Shown in pieces: positions 1 to 7,623 of a stretch of DNA of 13,152 nt. Made by a program: the position numbers and the translations under genes. A model generated the notes under the pieces. It saw nothing but the letters and a program-made list of their open reading frames with translations, was not told the DNA's origin and did not search any database. The DNA is from Candidatus Aminicenantota bacterium (GTDB taxonomy: Bacteria; Acidobacteriota; Aminicenantia; UBA2199), in assembly GCA_030612495.1 (NCBI GenBank), contig JAUWNT010000057.1:1-13152 (forward strand), given 5' to 3'. Each line of letters opens with the position of its first letter. Position 1 is the stretch's first letter.

Positions 1-737
1 CAAGAATTGATAGTATTGAATCCGAAGGAGCCAGAGTTTTTGTTATTAACGGGACATACGATGATTGTGTGAAAAGAGTCTCTTATGAGGTTAGTAAAAA
101 TAAATGGGTTGAGGTTGCTGATACTGCATATAAAGGTTATACAGAAATTCCATCCTGGATATTAAACGGATACACAACTATTTTCAGGGAGATGGAGAAA
201 ACTATTAATCTTGATGATAAAGCTAATGTTGATTATGTTTTCCTTCAGGCTGGAGTTGGAGCCTTTGCTGCTGCTGGCGCAAGTTACTATGTTAGAAAAT
301 ACCTTGAAAAAAGGCCTGCTTTAATTTGCATTGAACCAAATGAGGCATCTGGATTGCTCGATTCATGTGGGTTTGGCAGAGGTGAACCAATTGCGGCCAA
401 AGGTAAAATGGAAACTATTATGGCAGGGCTTAACTGTGGAATACCATCGCTTGTTGCATGGCCAATTTTAAAAGATTCTATAAATCTCTTTATTGCAATA
501 AGTGACAATTATGCTGAAGATGCAATGGCAGAATATTTCAAAGAAGGAATAATTGCCGGAGAATCTGGAGCTTCCGGGCTTGCCGGGCTTATTGCTTTGT
601 TGAGAGATAAAAATTTGAAATATGCAAAAAATAAACTTAAAATCACAAAAAAATCAAGGATTCTTGTAATAAACACAGAGAAAGATACAGACCCTGAAAA
701 TTACAGAAGAATCATTTCTAAAATGGGGTTAAAATGA
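1..737 (+). CDS. ygeX: Diaminopropionate ammonia-lyase (YgeX/DpaL family), 3' part, 5' end outside window
   Basis: This PLP-dependent enzyme of the tryptophan-synthase-beta fold converts 2,3-diaminopropionate to pyruvate and two ammonia in the cytoplasm. The reading frame is already open at the left edge (first whole codon at base 3), so the GTG at 69 is internal. 244 residues are visible against roughly 400 in the family, and the PLP lysine lies in the missing N-terminal part. By recall, the visible part follows E. coli YgeX closely: the segment reading EGYT-like then IPSWI (about 135-165), the LQAGVGAFAA phosphate-loop region (243-272), the MAGLNCGIP stretch near 420, GESGASGL (558-581) and NTEKDTD with a following Tyr-Arg near the C-terminus. 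The stop overlaps the next start as ATGA (734-737), so the two genes are probably translationally coupled. In related clusters this enzyme is thought to handle diaminopropionate-type fragments from purine ring cleavage. Family assignment is firm; the physiological substrate is inferred. Confidence 0.93.
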   Translation, partial: RIDSIESEGARVFVINGTYDDCVKRVSYEVSKNKWVEVADTAYKGYTEIPSWILNGYTTIFREMEKTINLDDKANVDYVFLQAGVGAFAAAGASYYVRKYLEKRPALICIEPNEASGLLDSCGFGRGEPIAAKGKMETIMAGLNCGIPSLVAWPILKDSINLFIAISDNYAEDAMAEYFKEGIIAGESGASGLAGLIALLRDKNLKYAKNKLKITKKSRILVINTEKDTDPENYRRIISKMGLK

Positions 738-3295
738 TTAGATTTGAACTCAATAATATTGTAAGGGAATTTGATGGTGATGAGAATATCTCACTTATGA
801 AATATTTAAGAGAAATAGAAGGGATTACTTCTTTGAAAGATGGTTGTTCTGGCCAGGGTTTTTGTGGTGCATGTACAGTTGAGATGAATGGGAAGGCTAT
901 TCTTGCCTGTGTTACACCTGTAAAGAAGATTGATAAGACAAAAATTTTTACAATAGAGGGATTTCAGCCTGAAATTCGCGATATACTGGCAAGAGCTTTT
1001 GTAAAGAAAGGAGCTGTTCAATGCGGTTTCTGTACACCTGGGTTACTTGTCAGAACAAAGGTGTTTCTTGAGAAAAATCCAAACCCAAATGAGAGGGAAA
1101 TTGTTAAAGCCCTTAATCCTAATTTCTGTCGATGTACTGGTTTTAAAAAAATAGTTGAAGCAGTCAAGCTTGCAGCAGAATCCTTGAGGAGCAGGGAAGA
1201 AATTGTGCTTGATAAAATTGGGGGAATTGGACATAGATTACCAAAATATGAAGCCTATGAAAGAGCTATTGGAAAGTTTCATTTTGTGGATGATATGAAA
1301 TTTGATGGTATGCTTTATGCTGCTCTAAGGTTCAGTGATTATCCCCGTGCAAGTATAAAAAGCATCGATTTTTCAAAAGCTGAAAAATTGGATGGTATCG
1401 TGAGAGTTTTTACAGGACATGATATTCCAGGGGAGCGTTACAATGGTCTAATTGTTAAAGATTGGCCAGTAATGCTAATTGAGGGAGAAACAACAAATTA
1501 TATTGGAGATGTGATAGCAGGTGTGGTGGCAGAAAGCGAGGAGATTGCAAGAATGGGTGCTGCTATGATTGAAGTTGAGTATGAAGTTTTAAAACCTTTA
1601 ACTGATGTGCACAAAGCTGAAACAAGTTCTGTCAAGATTCATAAACAGGGAAATATTTTAAGTACAACAAATATTCAGAGAGGTGAGAATGCTGACAAGG
1701 TAATTCAAGAATCAGCTTTTATAACGAGTGCAAGATATGAAACTCAACTGATTGAGCATGCTTATCTTGAAACAGAGTGTGCAATAGCCTTGCCTTTCAA
1801 TGATGATGGGGTTGAGATATTTACTCAGAGCCAGGGTATCTATGAAGACAGGAAACAAATAGCAAGGATACTTGGAATTTCAGAAAAGAGTGTTAAAGTA
1901 AATCTTGTTCCAAATGGTGGTGCTTTTGGTGGGAAAGAAGATATGACAGTTCAACACCATGCAGCCATTTTCAGCTACTTATTGAAAAAACCAGTAAAGT
2001 TACACCTTAATAGAGAAGAATCAATTAGAATGCATCCAAAACGTCATCCAATGTCAATGGATTATACAGTAGGTTGTGATAAGATAGGAAAACTAACAAT
2101 AGTTAAGGCAAGAATTATTGGGGATACTGGAGCTTATGCTTCAGTTGGGATGAAAGTTTTGGAAAGAGCAGCAGGCCATGCAACCGGAGCTTATCACGTC
2201 CCAAATGTTGATATAACTGCAAAAGCAATATATACAAACAATATCCCATGCGGAGCTATGAGAGGTTTTGGAGTGAATCAGGTAACATTTGCTCTTGAGA
2301 GATCTCTGGACGAACTCTGTAAGAAGGGGGGCTTTGATAGATGGGAGTTTCGCTTTCAAAACGCCCTATATAAAGGGGCAATGGTAGCAACAGGTCAGAT
2401 ACTTAACGAAGGAGTGGGAGTTAGAGATACTCTTTTAGCTGTAAAGAGCGAGTTTTACAGAGCAAAATATGCAGGGATTGCCTGTGGTATAAAAAACTGT
2501 GGGATTGGAAACAGAATGGAAGATGGCTGTGAGGTTAAGATTGAAATAAAATCGCCTCATTTGGTTATTATCCATCATGGTTGGACAGAGATGGGACAGG
2601 GAGTTGATACAGTTGCGATTCAGTTTCTTTATGAAGAGACTGGTTTGAGTCCTGATGAGATTAAAGTTAAAGTTTCCACTCAATCTGAAGCAAAGGCAGG
2701 TATGACGACTGCAAGTAGAGCCACATCAATAATCGGCAATGCAATAATTAATGCTTCAAAAAAAATAAAGCAAGACCTAAAAAGAATGAGTTTAGAAGAA
2801 TTAACAGGAAAAGTTTACACAGGAAAATGGTTCTATGATCGGACCACTAAACCAGGAGAGCCTGGTAAAATAATAACGCATTATTCATACAGTTATGCTA
2901 CTCAGCTTGTAGTGCTAAACAAAAAGGGAGAGATTGATACGATTTATGCAGCACATGATGCAGGGAAAATCATCAATCCAGTTCTCTTTGAAGGACAGAT
3001 TGAGGGAGCGGTTCATATGGGTCTTGGGTATGCTCTTAGTGAGGAACTTGAGTTGGAAAATGGGCATATTAAGAGTACAAAATTAAAGGATTTAGGACTC
3101 TTAAGAATGAATGAAACTCCAAAAATTGTTGTAAAAGGAGTTGAAGTACGTGATCCTATTGGTCCTTATGGAGCAAAAGGAGTTGGAGAAATTGGTTTGG
3201 TCCCCACTGCAGCTGCTGTTGCTAATGCCTTTTCTTATTATGAAAACAAAAGTTATAATAAGCTACCTTTGAAGAAAAAAGTAAAAAAAAACTGA
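734..3295 (+). CDS. Fused [2Fe-2S]/molybdopterin hydroxylase, selenium-dependent xanthine dehydrogenase-like
   Basis: This is an 853-residue molybdenum hydroxylase with iron-sulfur and molybdenum parts in one chain, close in length to the family annotated as selenium-dependent xanthine dehydrogenase (also called XdhAC-like in purine clusters). The N-terminal plant-ferredoxin domain has Cys38, Cys44, Cys47 and Cys59; the second [2Fe-2S] domain has Cys97, Cys100, Cys132 and Cys134. The hammerhead and molybdenum domains start near residue 165. They show GGAFGGKE (395-402), the NREES glutamates (428-429), AMRGFG (508-513, Arg510), a GQG loop at 621-623, GQIEGA (754-759) and GAKGVGE with the base Glu819. 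All expected catalytic positions are present. No FAD domain is fused and no FAD subunit gene is visible, so the electron partner is unknown. Selenium in this family is a labile ligand, not selenocysteine, so it cannot be seen in the sequence. The substrate is probably a purine such as xanthine/urate or a related heterocycle. The start overlaps the ygeX stop. Confidence 0.9.
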   Translation: MIRFELNNIVREFDGDENISLMKYLREIEGITSLKDGCSGQGFCGACTVEMNGKAILACVTPVKKIDKTKIFTIEGFQPEIRDILARAFVKKGAVQCGFCTPGLLVRTKVFLEKNPNPNEREIVKALNPNFCRCTGFKKIVEAVKLAAESLRSREEIVLDKIGGIGHRLPKYEAYERAIGKFHFVDDMKFDGMLYAALRFSDYPRASIKSIDFSKAEKLDGIVRVFTGHDIPGERYNGLIVKDWPVMLIEGETTNYIGDVIAGVVAESEEIARMGAAMIEVEYEVLKPLTDVHKAETSSVKIHKQGNILSTTNIQRGENADKVIQESAFITSARYETQLIEHAYLETECAIALPFNDDGVEIFTQSQGIYEDRKQIARILGISEKSVKVNLVPNGGAFGGKEDMTVQHHAAIFSYLLKKPVKLHLNREESIRMHPKRHPMSMDYTVGCDKIGKLTIVKARIIGDTGAYASVGMKVLERAAGHATGAYHVPNVDITAKAIYTNNIPCGAMRGFGVNQVTFALERSLDELCKKGGFDRWEFRFQNALYKGAMVATGQILNEGVGVRDTLLAVKSEFYRAKYAGIACGIKNCGIGNRMEDGCEVKIEIKSPHLVIIHHGWTEMGQGVDTVAIQFLYEETGLSPDEIKVKVSTQSEAKAGMTTASRATSIIGNAIINASKKIKQDLKRMSLEELTGKVYTGKWFYDRTTKPGEPGKIITHYSYSYATQLVVLNKKGEIDTIYAAHDAGKIINPVLFEGQIEGAVHMGLGYALSEELELENGHIKSTKLKDLGLLRMNETPKIVVKGVEVRDPIGPYGAKGVGEIGLVPTAAAVANAFSYYENKSYNKLPLKKKVKKN

Positions 3296-3313
3296 ATACA
3301 ATAATTTGCTTTT

Positions 3314-3342
3314 TTGTCAATAAGAGTGTAATCTAGTAGAAT
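3314..3342 (+). promoter_or_regulatory. Candidate sigma-70-type promoter upstream of ssnA
   Basis: The 70-base spacer between the hydroxylase gene and ssnA contains TTGTCA (3314-3319), a 17-base spacer and TAGAAT (3337-3342). Each hexamer differs by one base from the TTGACA and TATAAT consensus. Transcription would begin near 3349, giving a leader of about 17 bases before the ssnA ATG. This would let ssnA, the PLP enzyme and hyuA be expressed separately from the upstream genes. Random matches are common in A+T-rich DNA, but the exact 17-base spacing and the position just before a ribosome binding site favour a real promoter. No operator repeat is evident beside it. Confidence 0.5.
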
Positions 3343-3354
3343 TGTTTTGCAAAC

Positions 3355-3358
3355 GGAG
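3355..3358 (+). promoter_or_regulatory. Ribosome binding site for ssnA (decides the start)
   Basis: GGAG lies 7 bases before the ATG at 3366. It favours that ATG over the in-frame TTG at 3342, which would add eight residues with no counterpart in SsnA proteins and which overlaps the -10 hexamer of the candidate promoter. Confidence 0.65.
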
Positions 3359-3365
3359 AGAAGCA

Positions 3366-4664
3366 ATGTCTCTTATATTAAAAAATGCTACATTTGTTGA
3401 TTGGCAAACTTTAAAATTTAAAAAATGCGATATTAGAGTTCAACAACAAAAAGCAGGCCCTATTGAATTTATAGATAACATCCGGTTGAGAAGATCCGAT
3501 CAATCCTTTAACAATTCTGATATTGAGGTTGACTGCACAGGGAAATTTGTAACAAAATCATTTGGTTGTGCACATCATCATATATATTCAGCTTTAGCAA
3601 TAGGATTAAAAGCGCTGCAAAAAAAGCCCGCAAATTTTTTGGAAAATCTTAAATATATCTGGTGGAGACTTGATCGATCACTTGATCTTGAGATTATAAG
3701 AGCCTGTGCACTTGTAACAGCAGTCAATCTTATAAAAAATGGTGTAACCTTTGTCATTGACCACCATTCATCTCCAAATGCAGTGAAAGCTTCTATCTCA
3801 ACCATTGCAGAGACTTTTGACAATATAGGTATTTCTCATCTGCTCTGTTATGAACTTTCAGACAGAAATGGTAAAAGAGCAGCAGATGAAGGATTAGAGG
3901 AGACAGAGGATTATCTCTCATCAGGCAGACAAGGACTTGTAGGTCTTCATGCTTCATTTACTGTTGGTGATTTGCTTTTAAAAGAAGCTGTATTGCTTGC
4001 TGAAAAATACAGTTCAGGAATTCACATCCATACAGCTGAGGATATAATTGATCAGGAACATTGTATAAAAGAACATAAAAAAAGGGTTGTTGAACGCTTA
4101 AGTAATGCTGGAGTTTTGAAGTTTCCAAAAACAATTTTAGCTCATTGCCTACATCTTAATAAATTAGAAAAGGAAATTTTGAAAGAATCAAAAGTCTACA
4201 TAGCTGAGAATGTAGAGAGTAATTTAAAAAACAGAGTCGGATATTTCAATTCAATTGGATTAACGGACAAAATTATGCTTGGAACAGATGGAATACACAG
4301 TGATATGCTTAAAAGTATGAGGGCAGCTTTTTATACGGGTAAGATACAAGAAAATATTACATTGGAACAAATATATAAGAGATTCAGAATGATTCACAAC
4401 TATACTAATGAGAACAACTTCTATGGAGATGAACCGAATAACCTCATTATTTTAGACTATGATCCTCCATCCGAAGTAGATGAAAACAACTTCCTTTCTC
4501 ATTTTATTTTTGGAATCGACTCAAGAAATATTGAGAGTGTGATTTCTAATGGGAAATTCTTAATGAGAAACAGAAAATTGGTGACAATTGATGAAAATGA
4601 AGTATTTGCCTTTTCAAGAGAGATGTGGAAAAAATTAAATAAAAAAATAGATAAATTGCAATAA
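3366..4664 (+). CDS. ssnA: SsnA-family amidohydrolase
   Basis: This 432-residue metal-dependent hydrolase of the TIM-barrel amidohydrolase superfamily is in the SsnA subgroup, found in selenium/purine-type catabolic clusters; E. coli SsnA is about 442 residues. With the ATG at 3366 as residue 1, the metal ligands are visible: the HxH of strand 1 (His70 and His72 within CAHHHIYS), a histidine in GIHIHTAED (220-222), His260 in LAHC, and Asp308 in LGTDGI. The family signatures WWRLDRSLD (about 99-107) and VIDHHSSP (about 130-137) match E. coli SsnA as I recall it. Two positions look diverged: the usual PG before HxH is replaced by a KSFG-type stretch, and the usual HN(A/P)RSN segment reads AENVESN (280-286). 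The exact reaction of SsnA is not settled; hydrolysis or deamination of a purine-derived heterocycle is likely. A ribosome binding site at 3355 and a promoter candidate precede it. The next gene begins 11 bases downstream. Confidence 0.9.
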   Translation: MSLILKNATFVDWQTLKFKKCDIRVQQQKAGPIEFIDNIRLRRSDQSFNNSDIEVDCTGKFVTKSFGCAHHHIYSALAIGLKALQKKPANFLENLKYIWWRLDRSLDLEIIRACALVTAVNLIKNGVTFVIDHHSSPNAVKASISTIAETFDNIGISHLLCYELSDRNGKRAADEGLEETEDYLSSGRQGLVGLHASFTVGDLLLKEAVLLAEKYSSGIHIHTAEDIIDQEHCIKEHKKRVVERLSNAGVLKFPKTILAHCLHLNKLEKEILKESKVYIAENVESNLKNRVGYFNSIGLTDKIMLGTDGIHSDMLKSMRAAFYTGKIQENITLEQIYKRFRMIHNYTNENNFYGDEPNNLIILDYDPPSEVDENNFLSHFIFGIDSRNIESVISNGKFLMRNRKLVTIDENEVFAFSREMWKKLNKKIDKLQ

Positions 4665-4665
4665 A

Positions 4666-4671
4666 AGGAGG
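4666..4671 (+). promoter_or_regulatory. Strong ribosome binding site for the PLP enzyme (supports a GTG start)
   Basis: AGGAGG is followed by AACA and then GTG at 4676. The 4-base spacing is a little short but workable. The site follows the ssnA TAA (4662-4664) directly, and no ATG fits better, since the first in-frame ATG is 32 codons further on, inside conserved sequence. Confidence 0.7.
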
Positions 4672-4675
4672 AACA

Positions 4676-6157
4676 GTGAGAGAAGAGAATAACAGAAAAG
4701 TAGAGAAAATCCTAAGAAAGGCTATCGAACGCTGTAAAAAGAGACAGATTATCATACCAACTTATAAACAGATGAGAAATCCTGATTTGATACCTGAAAA
4801 AATAAGGGAAAAACTTAAAAAAATAGGTTTGTGGGATTTAAATTCTCTCAACCTTTTTCGCATTACCTGGAAAAACGAGCCTGTTGAGTCAGGTGGAGGA
4901 TTTGGGAAAGTGAATTATATTGAACTGCCTTCTGAACTCACTGGTGTTAAAGCACGAATTATAATGCTGGTTGGGAAATTTTTCCCAACAGGTTCTCATA
5001 AAGTTGGAGCAACTTTTGGGCCACTTGTTGAAAAATTGGTAACAGGAAGATTTGACCCAACAACACAGAGCGCTCTCTGGCCCTCAACTGGGAATTATTG
5101 TAGAGGAGGCGCATATGATTCTTATTTACTTGCATGCAATTCAATAGCTGTGTTGCCTGAGGAAATGTCAAGAGAACGATTTGAGTGGCTTGAAAATATT
5201 GGTGCAGAGATAATTGCAACTCCCGGGTGTGAGAGCAATGTAAAGGAAATTTATGATAAAGTTGATGAGCTCATTATTGAAAGAGGTGATAGTATTGTAA
5301 CACTCAATCAGTTCAGTGAAGTTGGGAATCCGCTCTGGCACTATGCAGTAACAGGCCCTGCAATGGAGGAAGTTTTTCAGGCGGAAAAAAAAGAGAATCA
5401 GAGATTCAGAGGCCTTTTTTTGACGCAAGGTTCGGGTGGAACACTCGGGTGCGGTGAGTATCTTCGTGAAAAATTTCCATCAATTAAGGTGTGCGCAGGG
5501 GAAGCTTTACAATGTCCAACTCTACTATACAATGGTTATGGGGGGCATCGTATTGAGGGAATTGGCGATAAACATGTTCCATGGATTATGAACTTAAAAA
5601 ATATTGATATGGTTGTTGCTATTGATGATCAGCCAAATTTAAATATAATGAGATTATTCAATGAAAAAGAGGGGAAAATTTACTTAACCAAGGAGCTTGG
5701 ATTAGACTATCAATTTACTGAAAATCTTCATCTTCTTGGAATCTCATCAATAGCAAATCTTATGGGTGCAATAAAAGTAGCCGAATACTATGAGATGAAT
5801 GAAAATGATATCATTTTCACAGTTGCAACTGACTCAATGCAAATGTATCAATCAAGAATTATAGAAGAGAGAGAAAAATATGGAACCTACTCTTGTACAA
5901 AAGCTGAAATTTGTTATAAGACAGATTTGGCAGGGCTTAAATTGGATAATATGCTGGAATTATCCCATTATGACAAACGACGAATGCACAACTTGAAATA
6001 CTTCACATGGATTGAGCAGCAGGGAAAGAGTGTTGAAGAATTGGATGCACAATGGTATGATGATAATTACTGGAAAAGAGAGTATGCAAAGGTTGATGAG
6101 TTTGATGAGGAAATTATTGAATTCAATGAAAAAACAGGCTTGCTCAAAAATTTATGA
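4676..6157 (+). CDS. Uncharacterised fold-type II PLP-dependent enzyme (cysteine synthase/tryptophan synthase beta superfamily)
   Basis: This 493-residue protein starts at GTG with a strong ribosome binding site. It carries the hallmarks of a fold-type II pyridoxal-phosphate enzyme: the Schiff-base lysine in GSHKVG (Lys109), the substrate-loop STGN (137-140), and a glycine-rich phosphate cradle GSGGT (252-256). It is longer than cysteine synthases (about 310) and ends in a Trp/Tyr-rich, acidic extension. I recall similar proteins of about 480-500 residues in anaerobic bacteria, usually annotated only as 'pyridoxal-phosphate dependent enzyme' or 'cysteine synthase'; I know of no characterised member. 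It is not the ygeX product, which is a separate gene upstream. Its place between ssnA and hyuA suggests beta-elimination, beta-replacement or deamination of an amino acid released during heterocycle breakdown; this is inference. The superfamily is certain, the substrate unknown. Confidence 0.88.
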   Translation: MREENNRKVEKILRKAIERCKKRQIIIPTYKQMRNPDLIPEKIREKLKKIGLWDLNSLNLFRITWKNEPVESGGGFGKVNYIELPSELTGVKARIIMLVGKFFPTGSHKVGATFGPLVEKLVTGRFDPTTQSALWPSTGNYCRGGAYDSYLLACNSIAVLPEEMSRERFEWLENIGAEIIATPGCESNVKEIYDKVDELIIERGDSIVTLNQFSEVGNPLWHYAVTGPAMEEVFQAEKKENQRFRGLFLTQGSGGTLGCGEYLREKFPSIKVCAGEALQCPTLLYNGYGGHRIEGIGDKHVPWIMNLKNIDMVVAIDDQPNLNIMRLFNEKEGKIYLTKELGLDYQFTENLHLLGISSIANLMGAIKVAEYYEMNENDIIFTVATDSMQMYQSRIIEEREKYGTYSCTKAEICYKTDLAGLKLDNMLELSHYDKRRMHNLKYFTWIEQQGKSVEELDAQWYDDNYWKREYAKVDEFDEEIIEFNEKTGLLKNL

Positions 6158-6185
6158 ATATTTAGGACCTATAAGTTAATTAAAA

Positions 6186-7598
6186 ATGTCTTCATTATTG
6201 ATAAAAAATGGATTCATAGTAACTGCTGAGAAATCCTTTTATGCAGATATTTTGATTGTTGATGAGAAAATAGTAGAGATTGGAAAAGATATTAAAAAAA
6301 AGATTCTGAACTTAGAAATCATTGATGCAAAAGGATATTTTGTTCTACCAGGTGGAGTAGATCCTCATGTTCACATGAGCCTAAAAACTGGCAGTATTGT
6401 ATCTGCTGATGATTTCGAATCCGGGACAAAGGCAGCAATTAAAGGTGGAACAACAACAATCATTGACTTTGTTACACCTTTAAAAGAAAGGTCTTTACTC
6501 AAAGAGTTGTATGATAGAAAAAAAGTAGCAAGCAAGTCTCTCTGTGATTATGGGCTTCATATGAGTATAAGTTATTGGCATGAAGGAATTAAGGAAGAAA
6601 TAATAAAATGTATGGAGAATGAAGGGATTACATCTTTTAAGGTTTATATGGCTTACCAGGACACTATTGGCGTTAATGATGAAGATGTAATTTCCATTAT
6701 GAATTTTATGTCCATGTATAATGTGTTGGTTGCAATTCATTGTGAAAATGGAAAAATTATTGCCTCTTATCACAAAAAATTTTTATCAGAAGGCAAAACT
6801 AAACCAATATATCATGCTCTATCCAGACCGGAGGAGACAGAAATAGAAGCAGTAAAAAAGGCAATTAGCTTTTCAAAAAGAACAAACTGCCCTATTTATA
6901 TTGTTCATGTCTCAACAGGGCAAAGCATTAAAGAAGTAGAAAAAGCTCAACATCAGGGAGTTAAAATTTTTGCTGAAACTTGCCCACACTATCTACTCCT
7001 CGATAAAAGAGAGTATAATAAGTCTGATTTTGACAGTGCCATGTATGTTATGAGTCCTCCTTTGAGGTCAGGGTCAAACAAAAGAGAATTATGGGAGGCA
7101 TTAAAGAAAGGTGTTATTCAATGTGTATCAACAGATCATTGCCCATTTAATCTCAAATGGCAAAAAGAGCTTGGAATTAATGATTTTACAAAAATCCCAA
7201 ACGGTGTAGGAGGAGTTAGAGAGAGGTTGGCTCTTATTTACACTTACGGAGTTTTGAAAAAAAGATTTTCTTTAAATCATTTTGTGAATCTTACCTCAAC
7301 AATGCCTGCAAAAACATTTGGCCTTTACCCAAAAAAGGGAACAATTGAAAAGAATTCAGATGCTGATGTAGTGCTGTGGAATTTTGGTTACAAAGGAAAA
7401 ATCACAAAGAAGAACCTTCTTCAGAATTGTTACACAAATATCTATGAAGGTTTTAAAATAAGAGCTAATCCTCACATAGTAATTATAAGGGGAAAGATTG
7501 CTTTTAGGGATAATGAAATTCTTGTCAGACCTGGTTATGGTAATTATCTTTATAGAAGCAAAGTAAAGTGTTCAATCCCTGTACATAGATCGTCTTAG
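6186..7598 (+). CDS. hyuA: D-hydantoinase/dihydropyrimidinase-type cyclic amidase
   Basis: This 470-residue amidohydrolase hydrolyses five- or six-membered cyclic amides (hydantoins, dihydropyrimidines, purine-derived rings) with a binuclear metal centre. Visible ligands are His61 and His63 (PHVH), the lysine expected to be carboxylated, Lys152 (SFKVY), His185 (AIHCEN), His241 (IVHVST) and Asp317 (STDHC). The PGGVDPHVH start of the barrel, CPHYLLLD and the C-terminal DADVVLW segment are typical, and the length is close to E. coli HyuA/YgeZ (461). By recall it resembles YgeZ rather than allantoinase, for example in the HALSRP segment (about 210-215). The ATG at 6186 has only a weak AGGA 18 bases upstream, so it may depend on reinitiation after the PLP gene, which ends 28 bases earlier. 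It is the last gene of the cluster and converges on the kinase gene. Specificity within the family cannot be read from sequence. Confidence 0.9.
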   Translation: MSSLLIKNGFIVTAEKSFYADILIVDEKIVEIGKDIKKKILNLEIIDAKGYFVLPGGVDPHVHMSLKTGSIVSADDFESGTKAAIKGGTTTIIDFVTPLKERSLLKELYDRKKVASKSLCDYGLHMSISYWHEGIKEEIIKCMENEGITSFKVYMAYQDTIGVNDEDVISIMNFMSMYNVLVAIHCENGKIIASYHKKFLSEGKTKPIYHALSRPEETEIEAVKKAISFSKRTNCPIYIVHVSTGQSIKEVEKAQHQGVKIFAETCPHYLLLDKREYNKSDFDSAMYVMSPPLRSGSNKRELWEALKKGVIQCVSTDHCPFNLKWQKELGINDFTKIPNGVGGVRERLALIYTYGVLKKRFSLNHFVNLTSTMPAKTFGLYPKKGTIEKNSDADVVLWNFGYKGKITKKNLLQNCYTNIYEGFKIRANPHIVIIRGKIAFRDNEILVRPGYGNYLYRSKVKCSIPVHRSS

Positions 7599-7623
7599 TT
7601 GATGATTATATTTAAGTTTTTTG

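Noticed and set aside
69..71. GTG at 69 as the start of a short ygeX gene
   Set aside because: The frame is open to the left edge and the residues before it already match diaminopropionate ammonia-lyase, so the gene is cut by the window, not shortened.
7589..7622. Intrinsic terminator between hyuA and the kinase
   Set aside because: The stem is only 6 bp with one G-U pair, overlaps the hyuA stop codon, and is separated from the T run by about 10 bases; on the other strand the G-U pair becomes a mismatch.
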